64,000 nt of DNA, taken from assembly GCF_002443255.2 (NCBI RefSeq), contig NW_019211460.1:30276836-30340835 (forward strand), given 5' to 3'. The DNA comes from Varroa destructor. Lineage: Eukaryota > Arthropoda > Arachnida > Mesostigmata > Varroidae. A program made the position numbers and the translations under genes. Below, in pieces: positions 13,808 to 25,895 of this stretch; position 1 is the first letter of the stretch; each line of letters starts with the position of its first letter. The notes under the pieces were generated by a model. It saw nothing but the letters and a program-made list of their open reading frames with translations, had not been told where the DNA came from and made no database searches.

Positions 13808-14240
13808 CGCGGTCACAACACAGTAGTAAAAGGGTTATCCCGTTATTATTAACGGCTAGATCAGCAATGTGCGCTTGTGAAGCGAAGGTTTGTTTCCAAT
13901 ACAGTCGGAAACCACACGTCTCGTTTGCTCAGGTTTGGTTGTTTGTTTCCGAGCCTACATACGCTTTCCGAATCCAGTCACTTTTAAATTTGTTGTTGAA
14001 ATTGTCGTTGTTTCTCTCAAAAGGATCGAAGTCACCGATTACTTCTGTTTCCAACCGAAAATCTTCACTCCACCAGCCACGGTCGCTGCAAGCCAGGTCG
14101 TTCCTTCAGCTAGTCGATCTTTCCCGAGTTTGCCAAACCGTTGACCGTTGAACGGTCCTTGTTAATCGCGCTTTCGACCGCTTCTATGGACAGCGCTCCG
14201 CCTCTCAGCTGGCGCTATGAGGCGCATCTACAATCAAAAG
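13808..14240 (-). promoter_or_regulatory. probable 5' UTR and promoter region of the VRK gene
   Basis: The sequence immediately upstream of the VRK start codon is less AT-rich than the DNA beyond it. No TATA box, initiator or other defined element could be assigned, so the call rests on position and composition only. Two overlapping plus-strand frames here (13867-14151 and 13890-14144) have no coding support. Confidence 0.3.
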
Positions 14241-17200
14241 TGACAGCAAATAACGTGCATTAGTTATGACATAGGGCACATATTATGCTAATGTGAACAT
14301 ATATTCACAATAATTATTTCATGCTAGTACTGCTTTTTATAGGCAAATGCAGAGCCTTCCTCCTCGAGGTTTGACTAATGGTTCCGATCGGTTTGCTGGC
14401 AGTAAATGAAGACTTAATGAAACAAACTATGGTGGCTAACACACGACTTCATTGAAAAGTTCTTAGAACTAGCTGTACACCGTAATTAACATTCCCGTTT
14501 CTATATTTGCATATGGCAATTATAATCAAATTTAAGTACAGTGATATAGAAAGAGTCATGTTAAAGCATTACAGCGCAGTTGACATGCGCCACAAACCAC
14601 GAGAATGCGTGTGATGTTGCACACGCACAATCAAAACGTAAAACAGTATTCAAAAATGTACCAGAAACAGCTGACTATTGACGATGGGTACCGGCTGGCG
14701 TCCACAGAAGCATTCAAAGTTTAGCTAACTCGGAACTATTGTCTACAGTGTTCCTTGCAGGCATGCAGATTATCCCAAAAACTTATTTGAGCTGTACACA
14801 GGCTAGCTACAGGCGACTAAGAAAGTAAACAAGTGCCCTGCCAATTTGAATTTGTTTTAATGCTAGGACATTCTTTAGAAGAGGAGTCACTGTACGGTAA
14901 AATACAAGTCTAAATGCAACTTTGTTCTGGATTTGTTGTTGCATTAGTGAAGTTCGTTACCACTTGCAGTGACGATTCGGAAGAGGGGTCGCTAATTTCT
15001 ATTTATGGTTCACGATCATAACTCAAAGTGCATTAGTTTTTAGGGTTCAGATTATTTGTTAGCTATTAGTAAATAAGGTTCATTGAAAATATATTCACAA
15101 TAGCGCAAGCCACCGTATTTGTCCACCCTGTAATAAATAAAGTATGATGGCTTATTTACTTCAGTATACCTAGTTGAGCTAACGCCAAAACCAGTACAAT
15201 ATATTGGCGATTCTCTCAATGATTAAGGAATTATTCACGTATTAAGTAACCTTAGGAAATACATATCAATATAAGAAACGTTCTTTCCAGCAAAGCAATC
15301 TAGTATAATCTAATGCGCAGATCTATCTGAGTGAAACCAACGACTAAAATCATAGTTTAATTTACTATAGACAATGGCTACTAAAGATATACTCGTTCAT
15401 CGGCCTTATCTCTTCGCCGATTCTGCTGTAGACAGACGCGTTTGTTGGCCTCACAGCTTCTATTTTGCGACTCTAGCGATTTGAAAAACATCTATGCCAC
15501 ACTGGTACTACGCCATATTAATATAGGCAATGGTAAGGTTACCACGTAGTCTTATTTGCCACAGTTTGTTTACCATTTCGTTAAGCTGCTGTTAGTTGTC
15601 ATCGGCCATGAAAAAGTTGTCAGCATAGACAGTCGGCTGTTGTTGGCACGAATTGAGAAGCACGAGCAACCCGCATCGAACGAACAATATCCAAAAACAC
15701 CGACCCTCTGATTGACGAATGCATACAAAACCCGAAAGCTACACATCGTACCGATCGATTACCTTACCAGCTATCTCATTGACTTGGGATAGACGGACAG
15801 ACAGAAGACAACGGCTAAAGAACCATAACAGGAAGAAAACCTTTACCGTACACCACTAGAACTCTGCTCACAGCAGACGCCCTTGCATCCGACAAAACAG
15901 TCGAGTTATTGTTACCGTTGCTGCTGAACTGTACACAGACAGACAAATAAGCATATGAACGCACGCTCACACGCCCAGCAGTACACTATACCTCAGAGAT
16001 CGCTCAGCCACACATTTTCTATTTTCTCCGAATAAGCCAGTGACAACGAGACGAAGATTAGCCATCATAAGTTACCGAAAGACAAGATTACAGTAAAATA
16101 GGACCGACTTCATTCGCATTAAATCCTGTTGCCTATCTATGGCCGTAAGGTATCCATGTACCCAGAGCTAGTCGGCAGCATCGACATTTGCAATTCAACC
16201 ATGTGGACCGATTATGCATTTTCGAAAACTGCGGTGGGCTTGTATCGCGTTCAATCTGTCCCCTTCAGCCTCTCTAATTAATGGATGACTCCCTTTTATC
16301 ACAGGGTGTTGTTGGCAATTTACTGTTCTGTTCTGTTGGTTCAACCGTTGAAAAACAGTATCGTGGCACCGATCGTTACAGTTGTTGTTGTTGTTGTCGC
16401 GCAAAATGCCCAACTAGAGTATCGCATCCGCCCATTAGGCAACAGTACCGAAACACGGAAAACGAGTAATCGCCACTACAGCACCAATAGCAGTGGCCTA
16501 CTGATGCAACAACAACAACAGCTTCAACGGCTGACTTAATACGCCGACACATAGATGTCTATGTTCGTATGGAAACACACTGAATCCAAGCACAAACCAT
16601 CAGTCGTCATGAAACATCTGTTGTTTACTGGCGACACTGCGCTTTTTCACCATTCATAAGTGAAAGTATTGTAGCTTCCACAGCAGCGTTATGAGAAGTA
16701 ACGAAAAAAAGGCTGCTTGATAGGCGCAACAGTCACAGACAGTTATTACAACCAGCCACAACAACAACAACAACAACAGTGGTAGTTCCATGCGAAAATA
16801 AGGGATCGTGGTTCGCACGAGGCTAATCTTTGTTGGCTAGTTACCTGCATGGCCGTCTCTCTTCGTCATCGGCACTTAACAATATCAATTAATAATAATA
16901 ATAATTTTGTATTTGCTACCCAATAAATTAAGCAACCGACAACTGCCTAATTTGTCAATTAAGCGCTCGAACTTTTACCTACTTCATTAGAACTCTACAA
17001 CAACAGCTGCACTAGCCATCTGCAACGCAAACACCTTGTTAAAGGGGTCGACGGACGGTGAGCTTGACCGTAGTGACAGCATCAGCGGACTATAAGAGCA
17101 GGCTGCCCGGGGTAGGTGATGACCTCCATCCTGTGTGCCCATTTTTTTTTAATTACCAACTTCGGTCATACAGCTTTTACGCAAACAGATATTTTTACCG

Positions 17201-20200
17201 ACGAAACATCGACGCTCTACGTGACTAGCCAACACCATCGATCCGAACTTGCCTTCATCTTCAAGCATTGTCGGCTTTAACAGATCAGGCTGTTTTTTTT
17301 TCAACAAATACGAGGCACTAACGCTTCTTCGTCTTATGGCCGCTCTCCAGTTATGACCAGATTCAATTTGGTTCAGTCTGCGTTGCACGGTCAGACAGCT
17401 GCAATACGGTTTTCTTCCTGCCGAAATGACCTGCTTCTTATCAGACTACTCGCAACGGTTTCACCAGTAAACGACGCCGGCCCGATACAGCAACGGTAAA
17501 ACAGGAGAATGTGGGCAATCATGTCAGTTTCCAAATGGGCCTTCCTCTGCCAGCGCACCTCATAGACACTTTTCACGTCCACGCCGTAGGCACACAAAAA
17601 GCAATCCTTACCTTATTGGGCTACGCCCAGCGCGCTCGGCGAAATTTTCATCACACAAACTATATTCACAGAGAACAGGATTTAAAACTAGATCAAACCG
17701 CATCGCGTAAATTGCGACTAAATGCCACTGAACCACTTAGCAGCCGCCAGTGGAAGAACTAAGCCCGCCAAAGTTTGCAACAAGAGTCCCAGTCGTAGAA
17801 GGGACGACGATAACTATACTAATGCCGCTGATTACTTACAGGAAATACAACAAACTCATCAAATTATAGAATAACAATGCCTATACTTAAGTCAGCATGT
17901 AAATATGATGCGTCAATTGTACGCCTAACAGCAGGAATTGTGCTACTTTTAGGCGCTAACACTCAGCTATGCAGACAGCAGCAAGCGCGTGTTTTTGCTT
18001 GAAAGGTCGCGCGTCCCACCACACTGTCAAATAGCTGTCGTTACAAACTAATAAATAAAATAGATCTAAATTCAGTGGATTGCAATACCAAACAAGATTA
18101 AATATTGTCTTCTAGAACCTAATATGTAGGAACGTCGAGCTACGGCTTCATTAAGCCGCTGTTTAAACCCTAATTGGCTCTTTTTTTAGCTTCTCTGCTA
18201 CATTTAGCTATAGTCTCTCTCTACTGGCTTCTATAAACAAAACAGTTTCACTCACCCATCTAGAACGTACCTATATAAACAACGGGCTACCTTACCCATA
18301 GAAACTTGAGCACAGACGGGCAGAACGTTTCTAGCGCAGCCTGAAAACACAGGCATCATCGATCAGCTAAACTTTATTGATATACATATGCAAACATAGT
18401 AGTTGATCATATCGATGAGGTTTGTTTTGAAACCCAACTTTTCTTTCTTCAACTTTCGTTAAAAAACGCGCGTTTATAAGGAAAAATAAAAAACGCTAAT
18501 AAAAGAGATAAACACTTCAGTGTTGTCTATACACATATTAGCAATGTTTATCACGATTATAGTAGTCACAACAATATTTTTCCTCAATCCAGCGAAAAAA
18601 GCTGTAGGAATTTTTTATGCACTCTATAAGTTACAAAGTCCGAACAGCGTCTAATGTTATATGATAATGATATATTTTCCTTCGTTGCGATAAAAGGGAA
18701 TACCGCAGGCTTGGTTGGTTTGAATATTGTTTATGAAGCTAACATATAGGACACTTGTCGTCTTTCAATTTACACAATCTAGTTTTCCTCGCCAAAATGA
18801 CTCCAGTAATAACCATCAAGCGGTTAGATATTTTTTCCACTTTAGGCAATCAAAATAGCAAATCACAAATTCATGTGAACCGTGAGAGAACAAAATAAAT
18901 AAGATGAGAGAAATATTAGATGAGTAGAACTTGTATGTCAGTAACTAATGAGCCATTAGTCTACATATTAAACGAAAAGGAGTCTTGATTTCGTACGTAC
19001 AGACAATTTTGAAAAACAAGGTGCGTATAAGGCATAAACAACGAAGTGCCTCGTGCGCACCCGGGCGTTCAGCGCACTTCATTTGCAATTGTGCGATTAA
19101 TTTCTCTTTTTTTTTTTGTCCATGAGACAAGCAGGTTTTAGAAATTATTTGGGGTCCCATATGATCACAATTCTGCGATGCCTTTTAACACTTATTGGCT
19201 AGAGTTATTGAGATAGTTCCAGACAAAAAGTCGTCTCGGAAACGGTCCCTTATGAAGTACCGTCTTTGTTTCTAGAAACGGTCGCTCGATAAGCTTTTCA
19301 ATACAAAGTGTACATGCAAGAATTGAATTGAAAATGTGCATTATCGTAGGTCCATCCATACATCCAATGCGTCAAAAAACAAATTGACCTCGCGAGATTT
19401 GGCGGCAAAATCAAAAGTCTTAAAACTTCTTTCTCGGTGAATAATCTGTCTGCTTTCTCAGCGCAGGAGCTTGTGGTGGTCCGGGTTCGACCCTAGGTAA
19501 ACGGAACCCAGCCGTTTAAAATGGCCTTTAATGGCTTTAAGACATTGAGCGTGAAACATGAAAAACATTGATAGCCCTTGTAGCTAGAATCGGTACTGGA
19601 AAAACTATCCAAATGGTTGCAAGTAACGACGCTTTAGAACACATCCGCAAGGTAGTTGAGGCGTCGACTTGTAGTTATTATCATTTTTATTATTCTAATC
19701 ATTTTAACTATGTTAGTTAATGAATAATGCTGCTAAGTAATGATCAATTTGAGCTAGAATAACAGAGCATCGATAAATTTGCTTTGAAATCAACTTTGCT
19801 GCTATATTTTACATATATGCAACATGAAAATTCGGATTCCTACCTGGTAACATTTGAATGTCTTCGTTCAATCTTTTTCTTAACAAAATAGTACGTTCTA
19901 GTTGAATCTTGGTGTTTCCACGATGATGCAGTAGTAATCTGTTTGCCTACTTAACTTGAGGACCGGTAGATGTCTAGAGACCGGGCGTAAATACAGTCCA
20001 TTTCGCGCTGAAAACCAACAATTACGTTAATTAAAGGCGTAAAGCTCGAAACATTTACTCAGTTGATTAAGGCTCGACTATCTTATTCTATGTTTCGTAA
20101 TTTTTTTTTTAGCATAAATGTTTAGCCGTTATGTTGCACCCGTTGCAGTGACGTTATTCACGGATGATACACATGATATTAGACGAGTTTAGATGTTATC

Positions 20201-20689
20201 GGTCATTCTGCCATTCCCGGTTATCATGTTTTTGCTTAGCTCTTTTCCAAGTGGGTACAATTGGACGGGGTAAACTACAGTACCCTGAAGAGAGTTGGGC
20301 AGTCTTATTTACGTTGGAGCCCAAGCGCTAGCAGAAAAACATGGAATCCTGCGTATATTAGTAATCTGGGTGAATACGAAAAAGCCCTAATTCAGTAATG
20401 GATGGATCAAAAGGTTACCACGGAAGCCAGGTGCTACCTGCTCAATGTTGGGCACAGCCTAGTGTGTCGATACATTGCGCATTCGACTGTCTTAGTGGTC
20501 ATCTAGTGCATATGATTGCTTTTGAATGGTCTTCAGCAACGCTCTCCACGAACATTAAGGTGACCTTTCGTCTTTATGCTACAAAGGTCGTGACCTTTGA
20601 AGAGACATAAAGGGAACTCCAATTCGGGTATGTGATATAACCCGTGATTTTGTCACCGCTGCAGATTCAAAGGCTCATCCTCTTACAGG
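14241..20689. other. intergenic DNA with simple repeats
   Basis: No gene model is supported in these 6.4 kb. GTT/CAA trinucleotide tracts occur at 16381-16396 and 16756-16778. Around 17,149-17,760 several 60-80 codon frames overlap on both strands without good splice sites. A TTCGACC sequence at about 19,487 resembles a tRNA T-loop or B-box, but no tRNA folds around it. Confidence 0.5.
16756..16778. repeat. (CAA)n microsatellite
   Basis: An uninterrupted run of CAA/ACA triplets. The region 16381-16396 holds the complementary (GTT)n about 370 bp away. Neither lies in a supported exon. Confidence 0.9.
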
Positions 20690-23600
20690 TAATGGTATAT
20701 GTAACACGGACCGTAAGTATATTCATATATATTACGACTGTCGGAGCTAGGGCGGTTATAGCTGCATTGATAGTGCACACAACGAGATAATGCGATTATA
20801 TTTTTTTGCTTCCAACCTACGTGCACCAACCGTACAGCCATTTTTGCTCACTAAGTCAATAATTCATGATTTAGAGACTGACTTTGAAAAATCGAAAGTC
20901 TTATTCCATGCCATTGTCGCACAGATAATTTCAGACATTTTCCTTGTTATTTCTGTACCCTTTGTATGTACAACCATTGTAGGCGATGAACCCATGAAAT
21001 GTTTGAATGTAAAAATAGCATGGTCCCAGCGTAACATAGGCCAATAACGGACACAAACATTTTGATTTTATTTCGTGAGCTGAGAGTAGGTTAGAGTAAA
21101 GCCGTTTCAGTTAAAATTGCTAGCGGAGTTTGCATGTCATGTCACGCTCCCTTGGAGACGACCACTGGAGAAGCGAGTGCTTGGAAATTGCTGTAAGAAC
21201 TTCAAGCACCAGGGATGATCGCCACGAGATCAAACAAAGGCCCCGTGCAAAAGTGTTTATTAGGTGTTAGATCGACGATCCAGCTATGCGGGACTGCATC
21301 TTCGAGGCACCTGAACTTAATGGTTCGGTTATATCCCCCTTTGAAAATACAAAGAAACAGTTGTGAACCTTGCTAATTAGGGCAATATAATTTGGATTTT
21401 TTAGTTTCATGTTGTAGTATCTAGATAGCTATTGATGGTAATGAGCTAGAATCGGTGTTGTTAACATTTTTTTGCTAGCTTCACTTAAACATTAAATAGG
21501 AAAGCTTTAACTTTAATTAAGCTTTTGAGCTTTAACATTAAGAATTGCGTTCGGATTTCTTTTTCTGATAAAGAGCTTTAGCAGAAGCTAGTTCAGAGCA
21601 CGCCTTTGACGAGACGCTTCCTGCAATCTCTATGTAAACTACATTTGACAATGTGCGTTACCCGGATAGAGGGCAGCCAACGATCAAAGGTTTTCTCGTT
21701 GGTCTTTTGGGTTGGTAGGTTACTACAATATATAAAATAGTCGGTTATTAGATCAGCCTCTGCTGCAAAAGGTGAGGGTAAGTCACAGAATTGATTTGAG
21801 AATGTTGTTCTCTACGAATTAAAGCTTCAGCCTCGATGGAGGCTCTCGTCAACAAATCTCGGCTACTAGTAAGAGAGCTAGAACACTGGATGGATGCAGC
21901 TCCTCAATTATAGAATGATTCTAGTTTGATTAACATGACACATGATTCTCATCGTTAAGGATAATAACGTGCACATTGCCGTCGTGCCTTTGTGCGCTCA
22001 GATTCACATTAAACACAATACAAAGGCGCCTACGTGCTACAGAGACGTGAAAAAACAGTATTTCTTTTTTCTTATAAATTTAGTTGCAGTGCATAAACAA
22101 ATAGCGGAGAAAAACGTATCTGGTAAGACCTGATTTGTATTTTCGAATTTGATTGCCGCCGCTTTTTCAGTATTCGGGATATTTTGTTCTGTTCAAATGC
22201 CAGCCTACGGTTTCGGGGCCTCGGCCAGTTCGATGATCATCGTGTGATATATGTAAAGGTATTGGTCTTATGTTAACAATATCATCCAAGATTGTTGTGT
22301 TGTATAGGCCAGTTAGATTCTGTGGGTTTCGTTTAAAGCGCATGAGCTGGCGAAGCTGCCTGAGTTCTTGGACTTAACGGTCGATGTTTTTAAGCTTTTT
22401 TATACACCTCTTTTCTGTAATGCAAATAATGCTGCAAAGACAAAATAAAATGCCGGAGATAACCTTCAGAGGTACAGGCACAACAAAAAGGTCAAAAGGC
22501 TCCCCGAACCGCTTTAGTGGAAAACACCTTAGCGAATGCGTGCCTTCAAGCACAGTAACAGGAGGTTAATAATAATGAAACTTTGCTTAATACATACGTC
22601 CTATAAGAGTACATTACTGTACTGAATATAAAGGAAATGTACATCGAAATAGTGGTCCTCATTTGGCTCTACTGTTCAGCCATACGATGCACGTATGAAT
22701 GGCACTGTAAGGATGGAAAAATGGCTAATTTAATAGGCATCGCGAAAACTCATTCCTTTAGTAGACTTACTTAATAAATAATAATAATTTTGTTATTTGA
22801 TTGTACCCAACGTTTTAGGTGCGGTCAGGGTGTAGTATAAGCAGCAGGAACGACAATACCATGACAGTGATAAATCGTCTACTGCGACAGCTGCTGCCGA
22901 AGATGGACAACTCGCTTTTTCATCGTCCGCCTGTATTCCGTGCGAGCTTGTCTTGTGCGTGAGCTTGTATTGCGAACTTGAGCGAGCAGGTCAAAGGACA
23001 GATCAGGACAACAGGGACACTTTACGTTCTTCGAAATTTTCCACTGAGAAGGAGAGAAAGGGAGGAGACAGGGGAATTGGAGCGTTATGGGAACGCGCCC
23101 TGAAGGCTCTCCGCCGTTCGCACAGCTTATGTTCAATACACCTATATGTGATATTGCAGCGATCACGCTCAAACAGAAGCATGTCAAGCAGCAAATATGT
23201 CTTACTGATTGAATACTACGTATTCAATTGTGTGATTTGACTCTGCTCGCAATATTCGCATTACGCCTTAATAATAGAATGCCACGTGGAAGTCGCATAC
23301 ACCTCAGGGGTTACTTTCGATGTACTCCCTCAACTTCTGATACCAATAATCAACAAAATGAGGCCAATTAGATCCATTTGCCTATTACTTTATCTACATT
23401 ATTAATTAGCAGACTAGTTATCTGAAATCATGAATAGTAGATATGTTGATTTAACTTGTTAAAAAAATGCTAGTCGGTTCATCATTTGAGAAGTACAGCA
23501 ATTGATTTTAGCGTAAGATCCATCCCTAGACCTAACATGTTATAGAAAATGAAGACAGCCATTTCGTTGAAGACTAAATGTTATTTAATAAAACAATAAT

Positions 23601-25230
23601 TTAATCGGGTTTATATGTTTGTAGTCATTGCAGGACTAGGCGTATTTGAGGGTATTAGTTAATCAAAACTTTTTAGGCTTTTAGATGCCTCAGCGCTTAA
23701 TTACGTTTCTAGTGATAGCGTTTTCGAATTCGGACCGTTCATTCTGGTACTACACGCGGGTGGTAACCTTCGTAAAGCAAGATAATAACACAATAAAATT
23801 AATTTAATATTCTTCCTTGGTCATAGTTCAGAAAAATTTTATTTAAAAAGTTAATCTTAGGGCAAGATTCCCGACGCCGCCCTCATTCAGGTTTGTTGGC
23901 CTAATTAAGCTTGTATTTTGTAGGTAAACTGTATATAACTGTATACTTTTCGTTATTTTTTCAATGTATTCAACAAAGATTCTCAATACAGTTGACTGCT
24001 ATGTATGTTTGTAAGCCCACAATATTTTGAATGAAAGTTACGTTATTATAAGTAGATTTGTTTTTTATTCGCCATTTATTTATTTATTTATACCTAGAGG
24101 GAAAAAGTACACTGAAATGTCTCGACGATTATTGCAGTAATTAGACTTGACAACATCTCTAATACATACTAAGGTCTGGGAAACATTAAATTATTTTTCG
24201 AAAGTTCCGAGAATATGACTAGACTGTTGGATGACCTCATTTCAACCCGCGGGAATAGAACCCGTCTCAACTTCAGTAAATTTCACGTTTCCTTGTTGCA
24301 ATGCTCAAAAACAAGAAATTACACGGTAAAGAAGTGTTTACCTAATTTACGTTCTGTGTCAAATGAAACTTGCTTGGGTTAATTGTGTGACACGGTAATA
24401 GGTACTCTGACGTGTCAGTAATCCGCCATAAGAGACATGTTACAGCAACGCAGGCACGAAACCTTATGTGTCGATTCATCTACGTCCAATACTGTCTTAA
24501 TTAAGCATTGCTATGAATGGCTAAATTCTATCTATACGAAACGAAGTGTTTATACGTTTGTGGAATAATGGTTATGTTGTAACTTGGATGCGACGAAGGT
24601 GCTCTACTGTACAAAATGCCTAAATGGAAAGATAAAACGAGGGAAGACTAGATTACGTACAGAAAAGTTCTGAGGCAGAAAGGTTTATAGGAGAACCGTT
24701 AAATTTGTCATTTCTAAACATGGACGAATGGCAATTTTGGCGTCGTTTACATTAGCTGTGCTTCTTTGCAAACCAAAATCTCTAAGATTCTAATAGGATA
24801 GCATCCATGTCTTTCCATGTGACTTGATCACTGATTTAGGCTAACACATTGAAATTTAAGGGGCAAAAGCTAAAATCGTTTCTTCGTATTTGAATTGGAA
24901 ATTAAAATGGTCGCCGTATCAGTAATCCTCTTCGTATTAAGTGTGCTGGTACCGCGCATATTTTAACGTAATCGTATGTGATAATTGCGAGAAGTTTCAA
25001 CGTATACCGCGATTCGACGTATAAGGTAGAAATACTCTTTTAACCACCTGCGACGGGCTTGGCAGGGACAGTTTGCAAATATAACGATTCTTCCTTACTT
25101 GTCGATTTTTTAGTATAAATGTACGAGCCTATGGTCATTTTGTGGAAAACAAATGGTAAGAATCCCGTACACATTGTGGAACAGATGGAACACGGCGCAA
25201 CAAGATATACAACGGAAGCAAAAAAAAGTC
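20690..25230 (+). repeat. segmental duplication, left copy
   Basis: This block is clearly similar in the same orientation to 25,540-31,490. Matching landmarks include the TGTCGGAGCTAG start, the 2H gene exons, the ATGCAAATA-TG-GGCAAAGACAAAATAA-like gene end, a GA-rich tract (23,040/29,390), AACCCGCGGGAATAGAACCC (24,244/30,565) and GACGGGCTTGGCAGG (25,050/31,375). Compared with the right copy it carries about 65 extra bp near 20,910-20,980 and lacks 1,595 bp at 22,419. Boundaries are estimated by eye and fade out over tens of bases. Identity looks high in the 3' half and lower in the gene half. Confidence 0.88.
21139..22440 (+). pseudogene. truncated AKAP7-like 2H phosphoesterase pseudogene
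   Basis: This is the left-copy relative of the gene at 25,896-28,807. Three of its six exons remain. First exon (21139-21306): the start is kept, but there is an in-frame TAG at 21268-21270 and the splice donor reads GC rather than GT at 21307. Second exon (21576-21714): the first H-x-T motif survives (KLHLTMCVTR), but a TAG is the second codon and the exon is 13 nt shorter, which shifts the frame. Third exon (22171-22258): still open and the same length (88 nt), encoding LRFRGLGQFDDHRVIYVK. The exons carrying the second H-x-T motif and most of the C-terminus are absent, because 1,595 bp present in the right copy are missing here; only the last few codons of the final exon remain at 22417-22440. 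It cannot make a working enzyme. Confidence 0.85.
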
Positions 25231-25539
25231 TATAGTTTTCTAGATGATTCGAAATTTCGAAACCAGATTCCTTTTCTAAGCAGGGCTCATCAAGTAACGA
25301 TTATTTTTTGGTGACTTGCTCTTGGTGTTCTGCTTGATGGAAAGCATCCTGACAAAAAAGAGAACGATGCTCAAAAAACATCATGGTCGTCGGTCTCCGT
25401 GATAATTTAGTGAATAGCTTATTTGCTCCGTAGTCTGCGGAATACATTGTGGTCTTGGTTCGCACCCAGACATAGATAGTTTCGTTTTGTGCAAAAAGCT
25501 AGTGGTCTGATAAAGTACCGGACGTAAAACTCAGCATAA
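22441..25539. other. 3' part of left duplication copy and inter-copy spacer
   Basis: Non-coding sequence matching 28,808-31,490 up to about 25,230, followed by roughly 300 bp of spacer. A minus-strand frame at 22879-23187 is open here and in the right copy. The frame matching 30758-31108 is broken here by a stop and small indels. No gene is supported. Confidence 0.5.
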
Positions 25540-25895
25540 AGGTAATGGCGTTTCGAACACGGACTGTAGATATACTCATATAGATTACGATTGTCGGAGC
25601 TAGAATTGTGCTAGATTGTGTAGCTGTTATTTTTTTACTTCCAACCTACATGCATAAACCGTACGGCCAGTTTTGTTCACCAAGTCAATAATTAATCACT
25701 AGTTAGAGACTGACTTTTAAAAATCGGAAGCCTTATTCTATGCCATTGAACGCGATGAACCCATGGAGTGTTTGAATGTGGAAATATTTTTTTGATACAT
25801 ACCACTAACGGACACGAACATTTCCATTCCATTTCATGGGCTGAGAGTAGATTTTCAGCCGTTTCAGCTAGAATTGCTAGCGGACCTTGCTTATC

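Noticed and set aside
19470..19510. Possible tRNA around GGGTTCGACCC
   Set aside because: The T-stem has mismatches and no anticodon or D arm folds upstream; at most a SINE-like B-box.
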